Positions 21,911 through 30,129 of a DNA stretch of 39,996 nucleotides are shown here, piece after piece. A program made the translations under genes and the position numbers. Source of the DNA: Vulcanimicrobiota bacterium. Its GTDB lineage: Bacteria > Vulcanimicrobiota > Vulcanimicrobiia > Vulcanimicrobiales > Vulcanimicrobiaceae. Every line of letters starts with the position of its first letter. The first letter of the stretch is position 1. Location of the stretch: the NCBI GenBank assembly GCA_027315245.1, contig DAHUYK010000156.1, forward strand, positions 1 to 39,996, in the 5' to 3' direction. Below the pieces are notes generated by a model, which saw nothing but the letters and a program-made list of their open reading frames with translations, did no database searches and was not told the origin of the DNA.

Positions 21911-22270
21911 TTACCGCGCGAGGTCGGGACGAAGGCTCACGGCGCGGTCGAGGTAGACGTGCTCGATTTCGTCCTGCGATCGGTCCGTGTTCACGTGCAT
22001 GAGTACGCGAATGATGCGTCCGAGCGCTCCCGGCACGTCGATTTCGCTAAAATGCAGCATCGGAACCGCAACCCAGCCGAGTTCGCGCGCGCCCATGGCA
22101 GGGAACGCCGCTCGGAGATCCGGCGTCAAGCTAAAGAGCACGGACGCGATATCATCCGACGCTACGCGGTTACGCTCCGTCATCTCCCGCAGCACGCGCT
22201 TCGTCGCCGAAAGAATCGCCTCGCTATCGTCGTCGTCAACGCTGATGGCGCCGCGGATGCCGCGAATCAC
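21911..22270 (-). CDS. aroH: Chorismate mutase, monofunctional AroH type (GTG start)
   Basis: VIRGIRGAISVDDDDSEAIL...LFSLTPDLRAAFPAMGARELGW...HVYLDRAVSLRPDL. Confidence 0.93.
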   Translation of the reverse strand: MIRGIRGAISVDDDDSEAILSATKRVLREMTERNRVASDDIASVLFSLTPDLRAAFPAMGARELGWVAVPMLHFSEIDVPGALGRIIRVLMHVNTDRSQDEIEHVYLDRAVSLRPDLAR

Positions 22271-24060
22271 TCGTGGACCCGAGCGAGGTCTGTCTCGGGC
22301 ACCGGAATGCGCGACAGATCGGCGACGATCGTGCTGAAATCCTCGAACGTTAGCGCCTGTTCCTTGTCGCTCTTTGCCTCCGAGGGGTTCGGATGCACTT
22401 CCACGAGCAGACCATGCGCGCCGACGGCTTTTGCGGCCCGGCAGAGCGGACGAATCCAACGTCTGACGCCGACGCCGTGACTTGGGTCGACGAGAACGGG
22501 AAGATGAGAGCGCTCGCGCAAGACCGGCACCGCGGAAAGGTCCAACGTGTTGCGCGTCGCCGGCTCGAACGTGCGAATACCGCGTTCGCAGAGCATGACG
22601 TTCGGATTACCTTCGGCAAGCACGTACTCGGCCGCAGCAAGCAGCTCGTCGATGGTTGCCGATAGACCGCGCTTGAGCAGAACCGGTCTTCCGGCCCGCC
22701 CAACTGCTTTGAGCAAGTCGAAGTTCTGCATATTTCTCGCGCCGATCTGCAGCACGTCGACGTGCTCGGCCATGCGGCTGACCTGATCGATCGTCATCAC
22801 CTCGCTTACCGTCGGTAGACCGCTCGCGCGACCCGCTTCCGCAAGCAAGGTTACGCCTTCCCAGCCGAGTCCCTGAAAGGCGTACGGGCTCGTTCGCGGC
22901 TTGAACGCGCCGCCTCGCAGCATGACGGCACCGCGCGACGCGACCTCTCGCGCGGTTTGCAGGATCTGTTCGCGCGATTCAATCGAGCACGGTCCCGCAA
23001 TGACGACGAACTCTCCGTCGCCGATGCGCACGTTTCCGACGCGCAGCACCGTGCCGTCCGGTTTCGTCGGCCGCGAAACGCGCGGAAAGGGTGTTTCGAA
23101 AGGCGGAACGATCGGCTCGATCGTACGCCGCTCCGGTATGCGCTCGAGCGACGCTGGAACGGGCGCGTCGCTCCCACCGGCCGGTTCTCCGGCATGCGCG
23201 TCGTAACTGCCGAGCACCGAGAGCGTCTTGCAGTGCGTCCGCAGCGATCGTAACGCCCCCGCGACCCGCTCCTCGCCGACGTCCCCGTCGAAGTCAATAT
23301 AGAAGATACGCTCTGCGCCATGCCCCAGGAACGGTTTGGACTCCAGTTTGTCGCCGTTGATGCCGGCCTCGGCGAGCAGCGACAGGCAGCGCGCGAGCGA
23401 GCCGGTCCGCTCCTCGACGCCGAAGATGAGCGAGGTCTTCCGCGGACGGCGTGCGCCGGCGGGCGCCGCGAACTCGGCCGTCAGCCCATGCTTCGGGCGC
23501 ACGATGAGAAATCGTGAGTACGTGGCAGGATGATCCGCGCAATGCGATGCGAGTTCAACGAGGTCGTAGATAGCCGCCGCCGCCGGCGGGGCGAGCGCGG
23601 CGACCTCCGGGCTGCCGCCGCGCGCGACTTCTCGCGCTGCGACACCGGTATCTTCACATGGAATGGCGCGTGCGTGCTCCAGGCCGCCGAGAAACTTCCC
23701 GCACTCCGCGATGACGAGCGGGTGTGCGAGCACTTCGCGCACGTCGCGCAGCGCAGCGCCACGCACGCCGAGCAAACGATGATCGGTCCTCCAAAGAACT
23801 TCGGCGACCGGCGCAAGCTCAAACTCGCCGATGAGATCGTACGCTTCACGTACGGTTCCACCGATCGCGTTCTCGATGGGAATGACGCCGAGGTCGGCGC
23901 GCAGGCTCGACAGCGTCGTTACCAACTCGCGATAGCTCGGCAGACCCAGCGTATTGCCCGTAATGCCGCGCTCGCGCATGAAGTGCTCGAGCACGAGCTG
24001 CGAGTAGGCTCCGTCGACGCCTTGATAGACCGCTATTGCCACGCCTCTCGCTTCGCGCAC
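22267..24060 (-). CDS. Fusion: prephenate dehydratase + ACT domain + class I (beta-type) DAHP synthase
   Basis: PDT: AVYQGVDGAYSQ, GVIPIENAIGGTV; ACT: ERTGSLARCLSLLAEAGINGDKLESKP; DAHPS: VIAGPCSIESREQ, GGAFKPRTSPYAFQGLG, CERGIRTFEPATRNTLDLSAVP, VDPSHGVG. Confidence 0.95.
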   Translation of the reverse strand: MREARGVAIAVYQGVDGAYSQLVLEHFMRERGITGNTLGLPSYRELVTTLSSLRADLGVIPIENAIGGTVREAYDLIGEFELAPVAEVLWRTDHRLLGVRGAALRDVREVLAHPLVIAECGKFLGGLEHARAIPCEDTGVAAREVARGGSPEVAALAPPAAAAIYDLVELASHCADHPATYSRFLIVRPKHGLTAEFAAPAGARRPRKTSLIFGVEERTGSLARCLSLLAEAGINGDKLESKPFLGHGAERIFYIDFDGDVGEERVAGALRSLRTHCKTLSVLGSYDAHAGEPAGGSDAPVPASLERIPERRTIEPIVPPFETPFPRVSRPTKPDGTVLRVGNVRIGDGEFVVIAGPCSIESREQILQTAREVASRGAVMLRGGAFKPRTSPYAFQGLGWEGVTLLAEAGRASGLPTVSEVMTIDQVSRMAEHVDVLQIGARNMQNFDLLKAVGRAGRPVLLKRGLSATIDELLAAAEYVLAEGNPNVMLCERGIRTFEPATRNTLDLSAVPVLRERSHLPVLVDPSHGVGVRRWIRPLCRAAKAVGAHGLLVEVHPNPSEAKSDKEQALTFEDFSTIVADLSRIPVPETDLARVHE

Positions 24061-24090
24061 GCCGGCGCCACACCATGCTATAGTGCGAAC

Positions 24091-25260
24091 GTGGCCGCAA
24101 GCGGAACGCTCTATGAAGAGACGCGCCTCACCGTCCTCGACGGACTACGCGGCGTTGCGGTTCTGCTCGTCCTCTGGTTCCACACATGGGAGATTTCGTG
24201 GCTGCCCGCTCCCGCGCCGTGGCTGCAGTTCCTTCCGGAGACCGGGTTCATCGGCGTGCACCTCTTCTTTTTCCTCAGCGGCTTCGTCATCACGTATCCA
24301 TTCATCCGCGCGCACGTGCGGCGGACACGCTCGCCGTCATGGGGTCACTTCGCGTGGAGGCGCGCGCTCAAGATCATGCCGTCCTACGTGCTTTCCATCG
24401 CCGTCGCCTATGCGATCGGGTACGCACAGCGGCAGGACGCCGCTCCGGCGGCCCAAGCCGTCGTGGCACACCTGCTGTTCATTCACACCTGGTTTCCGTC
24501 GCTCTACGGCTCGATCAACGGCGTCCTGTGGACGCTGGCGGTCGAGGTCGAGTTCTATGCGCTTTTCCCGCTTCTATGGTGGTGCTTCGCGCGCGCACCG
24601 TGGATGACGGCCGCAGCCATGATCGCCATCGCGATCGCGTGGCGCTACGCTCTCTCTGCGTGCTGTTACCACACGTTCTTTCCGTGGTACAGCGAAAATC
24701 TTCCGGGTTACCTTGACATCTTCGCGTGCGGCATGCTCGCTTCGTGGATCTACTGCCGCTACGCTGGCGGCCGCAATCCACTGCGACCGGCAGCGCCGGC
24801 GTTGTGGCTGGCAGGCGTCGCAGGCACCGTTGCGCTCATGGAGGGGCTCTATGCCTTTCGCCTGCACGACCAGTGGACGGTCGTTTGGCAAGTGTGGCGC
24901 CGTCAGTGGTTCGGCATGGCCTTCGCCGCCGTCGCGCTCGGAGCGCTGTGGAGTCCAAGGGTTCTACAACGCGTTCTCGCAAATCGCGCCTTCGTCTTTC
25001 TCGGCACGATCTCGTACAATCTCTATCTCTATCATCAAATGTTCGAGCGCGAGCTGCTATGGCTGCATGTTCCCGGCTACCGAGGCGATCCGCACCACGA
25101 CCCGCACTGGCAGATGACGTATACGCTCGTCGCCTTCAGCCTTACGATCGTGCAGGCCGCGCTCGTGACGTATCTCGTCGAACGCCCGCTTCTCCGATTG
25201 CCCGATCCGAGCGGATTCGGGGCACTCTTCCGATCATGGGTCAGCGCGGCCAAGCGATAA
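24091..25260 (+). CDS. Acyltransferase 3 (OafA/YrhL-like) membrane protein
   Basis: LTVLDGLRGVAVLLVLWFHTW, GFIGVHLFFFLSGFVIT, NGVLWTLAVEVEFYALFPLLW. Confidence 0.93.
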   Translation: MAASGTLYEETRLTVLDGLRGVAVLLVLWFHTWEISWLPAPAPWLQFLPETGFIGVHLFFFLSGFVITYPFIRAHVRRTRSPSWGHFAWRRALKIMPSYVLSIAVAYAIGYAQRQDAAPAAQAVVAHLLFIHTWFPSLYGSINGVLWTLAVEVEFYALFPLLWWCFARAPWMTAAAMIAIAIAWRYALSACCYHTFFPWYSENLPGYLDIFACGMLASWIYCRYAGGRNPLRPAAPALWLAGVAGTVALMEGLYAFRLHDQWTVVWQVWRRQWFGMAFAAVALGALWSPRVLQRVLANRAFVFLGTISYNLYLYHQMFERELLWLHVPGYRGDPHHDPHWQMTYTLVAFSLTIVQAALVTYLVERPLLRLPDPSGFGALFRSWVSAAKR

Positions 25261-25679
25261 TCGAAACGATCGTCGCGACGGCCATCGTCGTTCTCGTGCT
25301 CGGCGCCGCACTTTCGGCCGCCATCACCGCTAGCGCGCATTTCGGATCCGACCCCGCACGGACGGCATTAGACGCTGCGCTGCAGCGAGAGATGCGTACG
25401 GCGCGTAACCTCGTCAAATACGAACATGCGAGTTTGGCGCCGGCATCGATCGAGACGACCATACCACTCGCCGACGGGTCGCCGCTGCCGGCCACGCTGC
25501 ACCTGACGCTCGTGACGCCGTCGCCGGGCGGCATCGTCGTCACGATTGCCGCACAGGCAACGTGGAACGGCGCCGTAGAGCACCGGTCCATGACGAGCGG
25601 GCTCCTCGTTCCAGCACCTCTTCCCGGGACGTCGTCGACCCTTCCCGGCCTTGCACCCGCACCGACCGGCGCGCCGTAG
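25236..25679 (+). CDS. Prepilin-like protein
   Basis: MGQRGQAIIETIVATAIVVLVLGAALSAAITA: Gly then Glu at +5 and hydrophobic helix; overlaps acyltransferase 3' end. Confidence 0.65.
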   Translation: MGQRGQAIIETIVATAIVVLVLGAALSAAITASAHFGSDPARTALDAALQREMRTARNLVKYEHASLAPASIETTIPLADGSPLPATLHLTLVTPSPGGIVVTIAAQATWNGAVEHRSMTSGLLVPAPLPGTSSTLPGLAPAPTGAP

Positions 25680-25688
25680 AGAACCGCG

Positions 25689-26354
25689 TTGCTGCTGCGC
25701 GCACTCTTCGTCTCGTTCGCCTGCATCGTCGTAGCTCAGACGATGCTGCAGGCCGCTGCGGCGCTCGCGCTCACGGCGCTGCACCGGCAAAGCATCGCGG
25801 CCGCGTCCAGCGCCTTCGTCGACGCGACGCAGCGCGCGCAGGCGTACATTGCGAATGCAATCGTCCAAAACGCGCCGCTTTCCGGCGCTGTGCCGTCGCC
25901 GGAACCGACGTGCGTCGTGTCGGGCGACGCCGGTTGCACGCTCGTCGCGCACGAGACGATCGTCGTCGCAACGCCGGAACCCACGGCGTGTCCGCCAGCG
26001 GCATGCTACGGGTACGTGCAGTCGAACGATGCCGTCGGCGAAGGGCGCGCCGTTGCAACGATCGCCGCTTCGATCTCCGATGCAGCCGGCGAACAACTTG
26101 CGGCACGTGGCGGTAGCGTCGTCTTTCGCACGCTGCGCGTCGCACCGTACGCAGTCGCCGCGGGAGCGACCGACGCAACGCTCGACGACGGGGAGAGCGG
26201 AGCCGGAGACACGGGCGGCATAACCGCCGGCGTTTCCTCCGGAACCCTCATCGAGGTCGTCTACCGCAACGCAGCGAGCGGAGCGCTCATGCCGGCAAAT
26301 GTCTGGACCGGCTTAGCGCCTGGCTCGGCGCCGCCATCGGCTTGGAGTCCCTAG
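25689..26354 (+). CDS. Hypothetical secreted protein with N-terminal TM helix, possibly pilus-assembly (PilX-like)
   Basis: TTG start; hydrophobic N-terminus; abuts prepilin-like ORF. Confidence 0.5.
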   Translation: MLLRALFVSFACIVVAQTMLQAAAALALTALHRQSIAAASSAFVDATQRAQAYIANAIVQNAPLSGAVPSPEPTCVVSGDAGCTLVAHETIVVATPEPTACPPAACYGYVQSNDAVGEGRAVATIAASISDAAGEQLAARGGSVVFRTLRVAPYAVAAGATDATLDDGESGAGDTGGITAGVSSGTLIEVVYRNAASGALMPANVWTGLAPGSAPPSAWSP

Positions 26355-26370
26355 AGCCTGTAGGCTCTAG
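26351..26370. terminator. Perfect palindrome between convergent genes, possible bidirectional terminator
   Basis: CTAGAGCC-TGTA-GGCTCTAG contains both stop codons. Confidence 0.6.
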
Positions 26371-26744
26371 AGCATCGACTTGAAGAGCGTGTCGGTCAGC
26401 GATGCGATGACGGGAACGCGGACGATCTTGCCTTGGAAAGCCGTGATGAACGTCCAGAGCCATGCCGCGACGAACGCGACCCACAGCACGAACATGAGCA
26501 GCATGCGCAGGCCGAAGCCGGCTCCGTAGAGAGGCGTGTACGCCGCATTGAGCACGAACCACACGACCATGTAAACGAGACTCAGTACGATCGATTGCGC
26601 TGCCGCCCATCGTACGAACTTGTTCGAACCCCCACCGGCAAGCATGACGATGCCCCCGATGAATCCGAAGAGGTATGCCAGTCCCGCGGCGACGTTCGGC
26701 TCGAGCCCGAAGGGCGTATCTTTTGGGGGCGTCTGCGTGGCCAT
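26367..26744 (-). CDS. DUF4870-like membrane protein
   Basis: GLEPNVAAGLAYLFGFIGGIVMLAGGGSNKFVRWAAAQSIVL. Confidence 0.8.
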   Translation of the reverse strand: MATQTPPKDTPFGLEPNVAAGLAYLFGFIGGIVMLAGGGSNKFVRWAAAQSIVLSLVYMVVWFVLNAAYTPLYGAGFGLRMLLMFVLWVAFVAAWLWTFITAFQGKIVRVPVIASLTDTLFKSML

Positions 26745-26860
26745 GCACGATCTCCTTCTCTGAAAGCGATGCCTTCGCGACGGCATCTTCGAGAGGGCGC
26801 CTGCTTGCGCCTCGGCCCCAAGCAAGGAATCCGTTCCTCGGGACGAATGGCCGCCTGCTC

Positions 26861-27055
26861 GTGAGTAGAGGCTCTCGCCTGCGGTACGTGCTTCTCCTCG
26901 TACCATTCGTCGCGTATCTGGACCCGGCTTGGTACGACCGCATGGAGCCTCGCGTCCTCGGCTTTCCTTTCTTCTATGCGTACCAGCTCGGGTGGATCGC
27001 GCTCACGTCGATCCTCATCGGCGTCGTGCTCTTCTTGGGGCGACTGCGCCGATGA
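26861..27055 (+). CDS. DUF3311-like small membrane protein (symporter-associated)
   Basis: VPFVAYLDPAWYDRMEPRVLGFPFFYAYQLGWIALTSILIGVVLFLG; ATGA overlap with symporter. Confidence 0.75.
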   Translation: MSRGSRLRYVLLLVPFVAYLDPAWYDRMEPRVLGFPFFYAYQLGWIALTSILIGVVLFLGRLRR

Positions 27056-28572
27056 CGCACGCCGTCCGCAACGAGGTCTTCGCGGGCCTCGTTGCGTTCG
27101 TTAGCCTCATCGGGTTCTTCGCGGCGCGCTGGGGCTCAGGCAACCTGCGCCACCTCGACGAGTGGGCGCTCGGGGGGCGTCGATTCGGAACGATCGTCTC
27201 GTGGTTTCTCATCGGCGGCGACGTGTATACCGCGTACACGTTCATCGCGGTCCCCGCGCTCGTGTACGGCGCGGGCGCACTGGGCTTCTATGCGGTGCCC
27301 TATGCCGCGATCGCCTATCCCTTTGCTTTCGTCATCCTCTCGCGCTTTTGGAACGTCGCGCGCGCACGCGGGTACGTCACCTCGGCTGACTTCGTGCGCG
27401 AGCGTTTCGGAAGCCGTAGCCTCGAGATGGCGATCGCCGCAACGGGCGTGCTCGCATCGCTGCCCTACATCGCGCTCCAAGTCGTCGGCATGAAGGCCGT
27501 GCTCGTGCACCTCGGCGGCGCATTTGCCGTGAGCAACGGCGAGCTCGCCCTCACGATCGCATTCGTGCTTCTCGCAGCGTATACGTTCACGAGCGGACTG
27601 CGGGCTCCGGCGGCAATTGCGTTCGTCAAGGATACGCTCATCTACGCAACGGTCGTCGCCGCGATCGTCATCATTCCCGCGAAGCTCGGCGGATGGGGTC
27701 ACGTCTTCGATGCTGCTGGGGCAGCGCTCGCTGCGCGAGCGAAGCCAGCCTCTATTCTCCTCGCTCCGGACCAGCAGATCGCCTACGCGACCATGGCGTT
27801 TGGATCATCCCTTGCGCTCTTCGTCTATCCGCACTCAATAACGTCGGTGCTCGCCGCGAAATCCAGGGCGGTGGTCCAGCGCAACATGGCACTGCTTCCG
27901 ATCTACTCGGTGATGCTCGGTTTTCTCGCGCTACTCGGATACTGTGCGGTCGCCGCCGGCATTTCGACGAAGGACACGAGCAGCATCATCCCGCTCTTGC
28001 TCGACCGCTACTTTCCACCTTGGCTCTCAGGCGTGGCGCTGGCCGCAATCGTCATCGGAGCGCTCGTTCCGGCGGCGATCATGGCCATCGGTTCGGCGAA
28101 TCTCATTGCGAACAACATCTTTCGCGGATTCGATTCCGGCCGCGCGCACGGTGACGCGCATCTCTCCAAGCTCCTGACGCTGAGCATGAGCGCGTTCGCG
28201 CTCTGCTTCGTCATCTTCGTGCCGACCGCGTATGCAATCAACTTTCAACTGCTTGGCGGCATCTGGATGGTGCAGGTCCTGCCCGCGTTCGCGCTCGGCC
28301 TGTACACCCGCGCGTTCAATCCGGCAGCGCTCTTCGCCGGCTGGCTCGCCGCCATGACGGCATCGACCGCGATGGCCGTCGCAACGGCCGCCGGCGGCCA
28401 CGGCATCTCGCCGAACATGACGTTCGTCTTCTTCGGTCAGCCGGTAACGGCGTTCATCGCACTCTACGGACTAGCGATCAATCTCGCCGTCTGCAGCGTC
28501 CTTTCGCCGGTTTTTGCTCTGCTGCGCCTCGGCAAAGGGACCGATGCAACGACCGCCGCCGACTACGCTTGA
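27052..28572 (+). CDS. Sodium:solute symporter family protein, copy 1
   Basis: EWALGGRRFGTIVSWFLIGGDVYTAYTF; YVTSADFVRERFGSRSLE; many TM helices. Confidence 0.9.
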   Translation: MTHAVRNEVFAGLVAFVSLIGFFAARWGSGNLRHLDEWALGGRRFGTIVSWFLIGGDVYTAYTFIAVPALVYGAGALGFYAVPYAAIAYPFAFVILSRFWNVARARGYVTSADFVRERFGSRSLEMAIAATGVLASLPYIALQVVGMKAVLVHLGGAFAVSNGELALTIAFVLLAAYTFTSGLRAPAAIAFVKDTLIYATVVAAIVIIPAKLGGWGHVFDAAGAALAARAKPASILLAPDQQIAYATMAFGSSLALFVYPHSITSVLAAKSRAVVQRNMALLPIYSVMLGFLALLGYCAVAAGISTKDTSSIIPLLLDRYFPPWLSGVALAAIVIGALVPAAIMAIGSANLIANNIFRGFDSGRAHGDAHLSKLLTLSMSAFALCFVIFVPTAYAINFQLLGGIWMVQVLPAFALGLYTRAFNPAALFAGWLAAMTASTAMAVATAAGGHGISPNMTFVFFGQPVTAFIALYGLAINLAVCSVLSPVFALLRLGKGTDATTAADYA

Positions 28573-30094
28573 AGTGAAGGCCGCTCTTGTGCTGGCGCTC
28601 GGAGCGCTCGCCCTGCACGCCGTAACGGCGGGGCGCTACGGATACTTTCGCGACGAACTGTACTTCATCGCGTGCGCCCATCATCTCGCGTGGGGCTACG
28701 TCGATCAGCCGCCGCTCGTCGCGTTCGCTGCATGGCTCGCACAGCCGTTCGGGTTCGCACTCCTTGCGCTTCGCGCGGCGCCCATGCTCGCGGCCGCGCT
28801 GACCGTCGTCACGGTCGTTGCGCTGACACGCGAGCTCGGGGGCGGTCGCTTTGCGCAATGGACCGCCGGCGTACTGACCCTCCTTCTTCCTGCGTATCTG
28901 CTCCTCGGCAACACCCTCACGACGACATCGTTCGAACCGCTTACCTGGACGCTCACCGTGTACTGCGTGCTCCGTCTCGTCCGCAGCGCGCAGCCGTACT
29001 GGTGGATCGCGCTTGCGCTCGTCGTCGCGTTCGGACTCTACGGCAAATACACGATCGCGCTCTGGGTCTTCGCTCTCGTCATCGGGTTGCTCGCGACGCC
29101 GCAGCGGCGCGTTCTGGCAACGCCGTGGTCCGCCGGCGCCGCCGGGATCGCGCTGCTCCTCGTCACCCCGAACATCCTCTGGCAGGGTGCGCACGGATGG
29201 CCGATGCTACAGGTGTTGTCCGGAGACGCCGCGCACCGTCCCGAGCTGCAGAACGGCGTGCTCCTGGACGCGCGCGGATTCTTCACGAACACCGCGGCCT
29301 TTCTCGTGGAGCAAATGCTCGTCGCAAACCCGCTCGCAGCGCCGATCTGGGCTGGTGGCATCATCGCGCCCTTCTGCTTGCGGTCGCTCAAGGCTGCGCG
29401 CTTCATCGCGATCGCCGCCCTCGTCGCCTTCGCCGTCGCAATCGCCGCAGAGGCGAAAGGCTACTACGTCGCCGGCCTCTACGGCTCGCTCGTCGCTTGC
29501 GGCAGCGTTTGGCTCGAGCGCTGTGCGCTGTCGGTTCGGCGCACACTTGCCAGCGCAGCAGTTGCCTGCGGGCTCGTGGCGATGCCCTTCGCCATTCCCG
29601 TGCTGCCGGTGCAGGGGCTCGTCGCGTACAGCGCCGCACTCCACTTGACCGGCAATGCCGGTTCTCAGCAACATCTCGTGCAACCGGCCTTTGCCGAGGA
29701 GTTCGGCTGGAATCGCTTAGCGCGTGACGTCGCGCGCGTCTACGCGGCGCTTCCGCCTTCGCAGCGGCGCGCTGCAACCATTTACGCCGACACGTACGGC
29801 GACGCCGGCGCGCTTGACTTCTTCGGGCCGCGCTATCGTTTACCGCCTGCAATCTCGTCGCAGAACTCTTACTACCTGTGGGGAACGCACGGCGCGAGCG
29901 GACGCGTGCTCATCGCCATCGGTGCGACGCGCATCGCCTACCTGCGCCGTTACTATCGCCGGGTGCGGCTCGTCGCCACGTCGTTCGATCCGTATCGCTG
30001 GATCGTCGAAGGTCCCGCGCCGATCTATGTCTGTACGCAACCGATCGCGCCGCTGCAGTCGATCTGGCCCCATCTGCGCTGGTACGGTGCGTAG
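28544..30094 (+). CDS. Glycosyltransferase family 39 / ArnT-like membrane transferase
   Basis: GYFRDELYFIACAHHLAWGYVDQPPLVAF...LALVVAFGLYGKYTIALW. Confidence 0.85.
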   Translation: MQRPPPTTLEVKAALVLALGALALHAVTAGRYGYFRDELYFIACAHHLAWGYVDQPPLVAFAAWLAQPFGFALLALRAAPMLAAALTVVTVVALTRELGGGRFAQWTAGVLTLLLPAYLLLGNTLTTTSFEPLTWTLTVYCVLRLVRSAQPYWWIALALVVAFGLYGKYTIALWVFALVIGLLATPQRRVLATPWSAGAAGIALLLVTPNILWQGAHGWPMLQVLSGDAAHRPELQNGVLLDARGFFTNTAAFLVEQMLVANPLAAPIWAGGIIAPFCLRSLKAARFIAIAALVAFAVAIAAEAKGYYVAGLYGSLVACGSVWLERCALSVRRTLASAAVACGLVAMPFAIPVLPVQGLVAYSAALHLTGNAGSQQHLVQPAFAEEFGWNRLARDVARVYAALPPSQRRAATIYADTYGDAGALDFFGPRYRLPPAISSQNSYYLWGTHGASGRVLIAIGATRIAYLRRYYRRVRLVATSFDPYRWIVEGPAPIYVCTQPIAPLQSIWPHLRWYGA

Positions 30095-30129
30095 TCTCAT
30101 CGCCGCCCGCACGGGGCACTCGTGCTGGC

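Noticed and set aside
27136-28401. Minus-strand ORFs opposite symporter copy 1
   Set aside because: Arg/Glu/His-rich low-complexity translations, typical antisense artefacts of membrane-protein genes.
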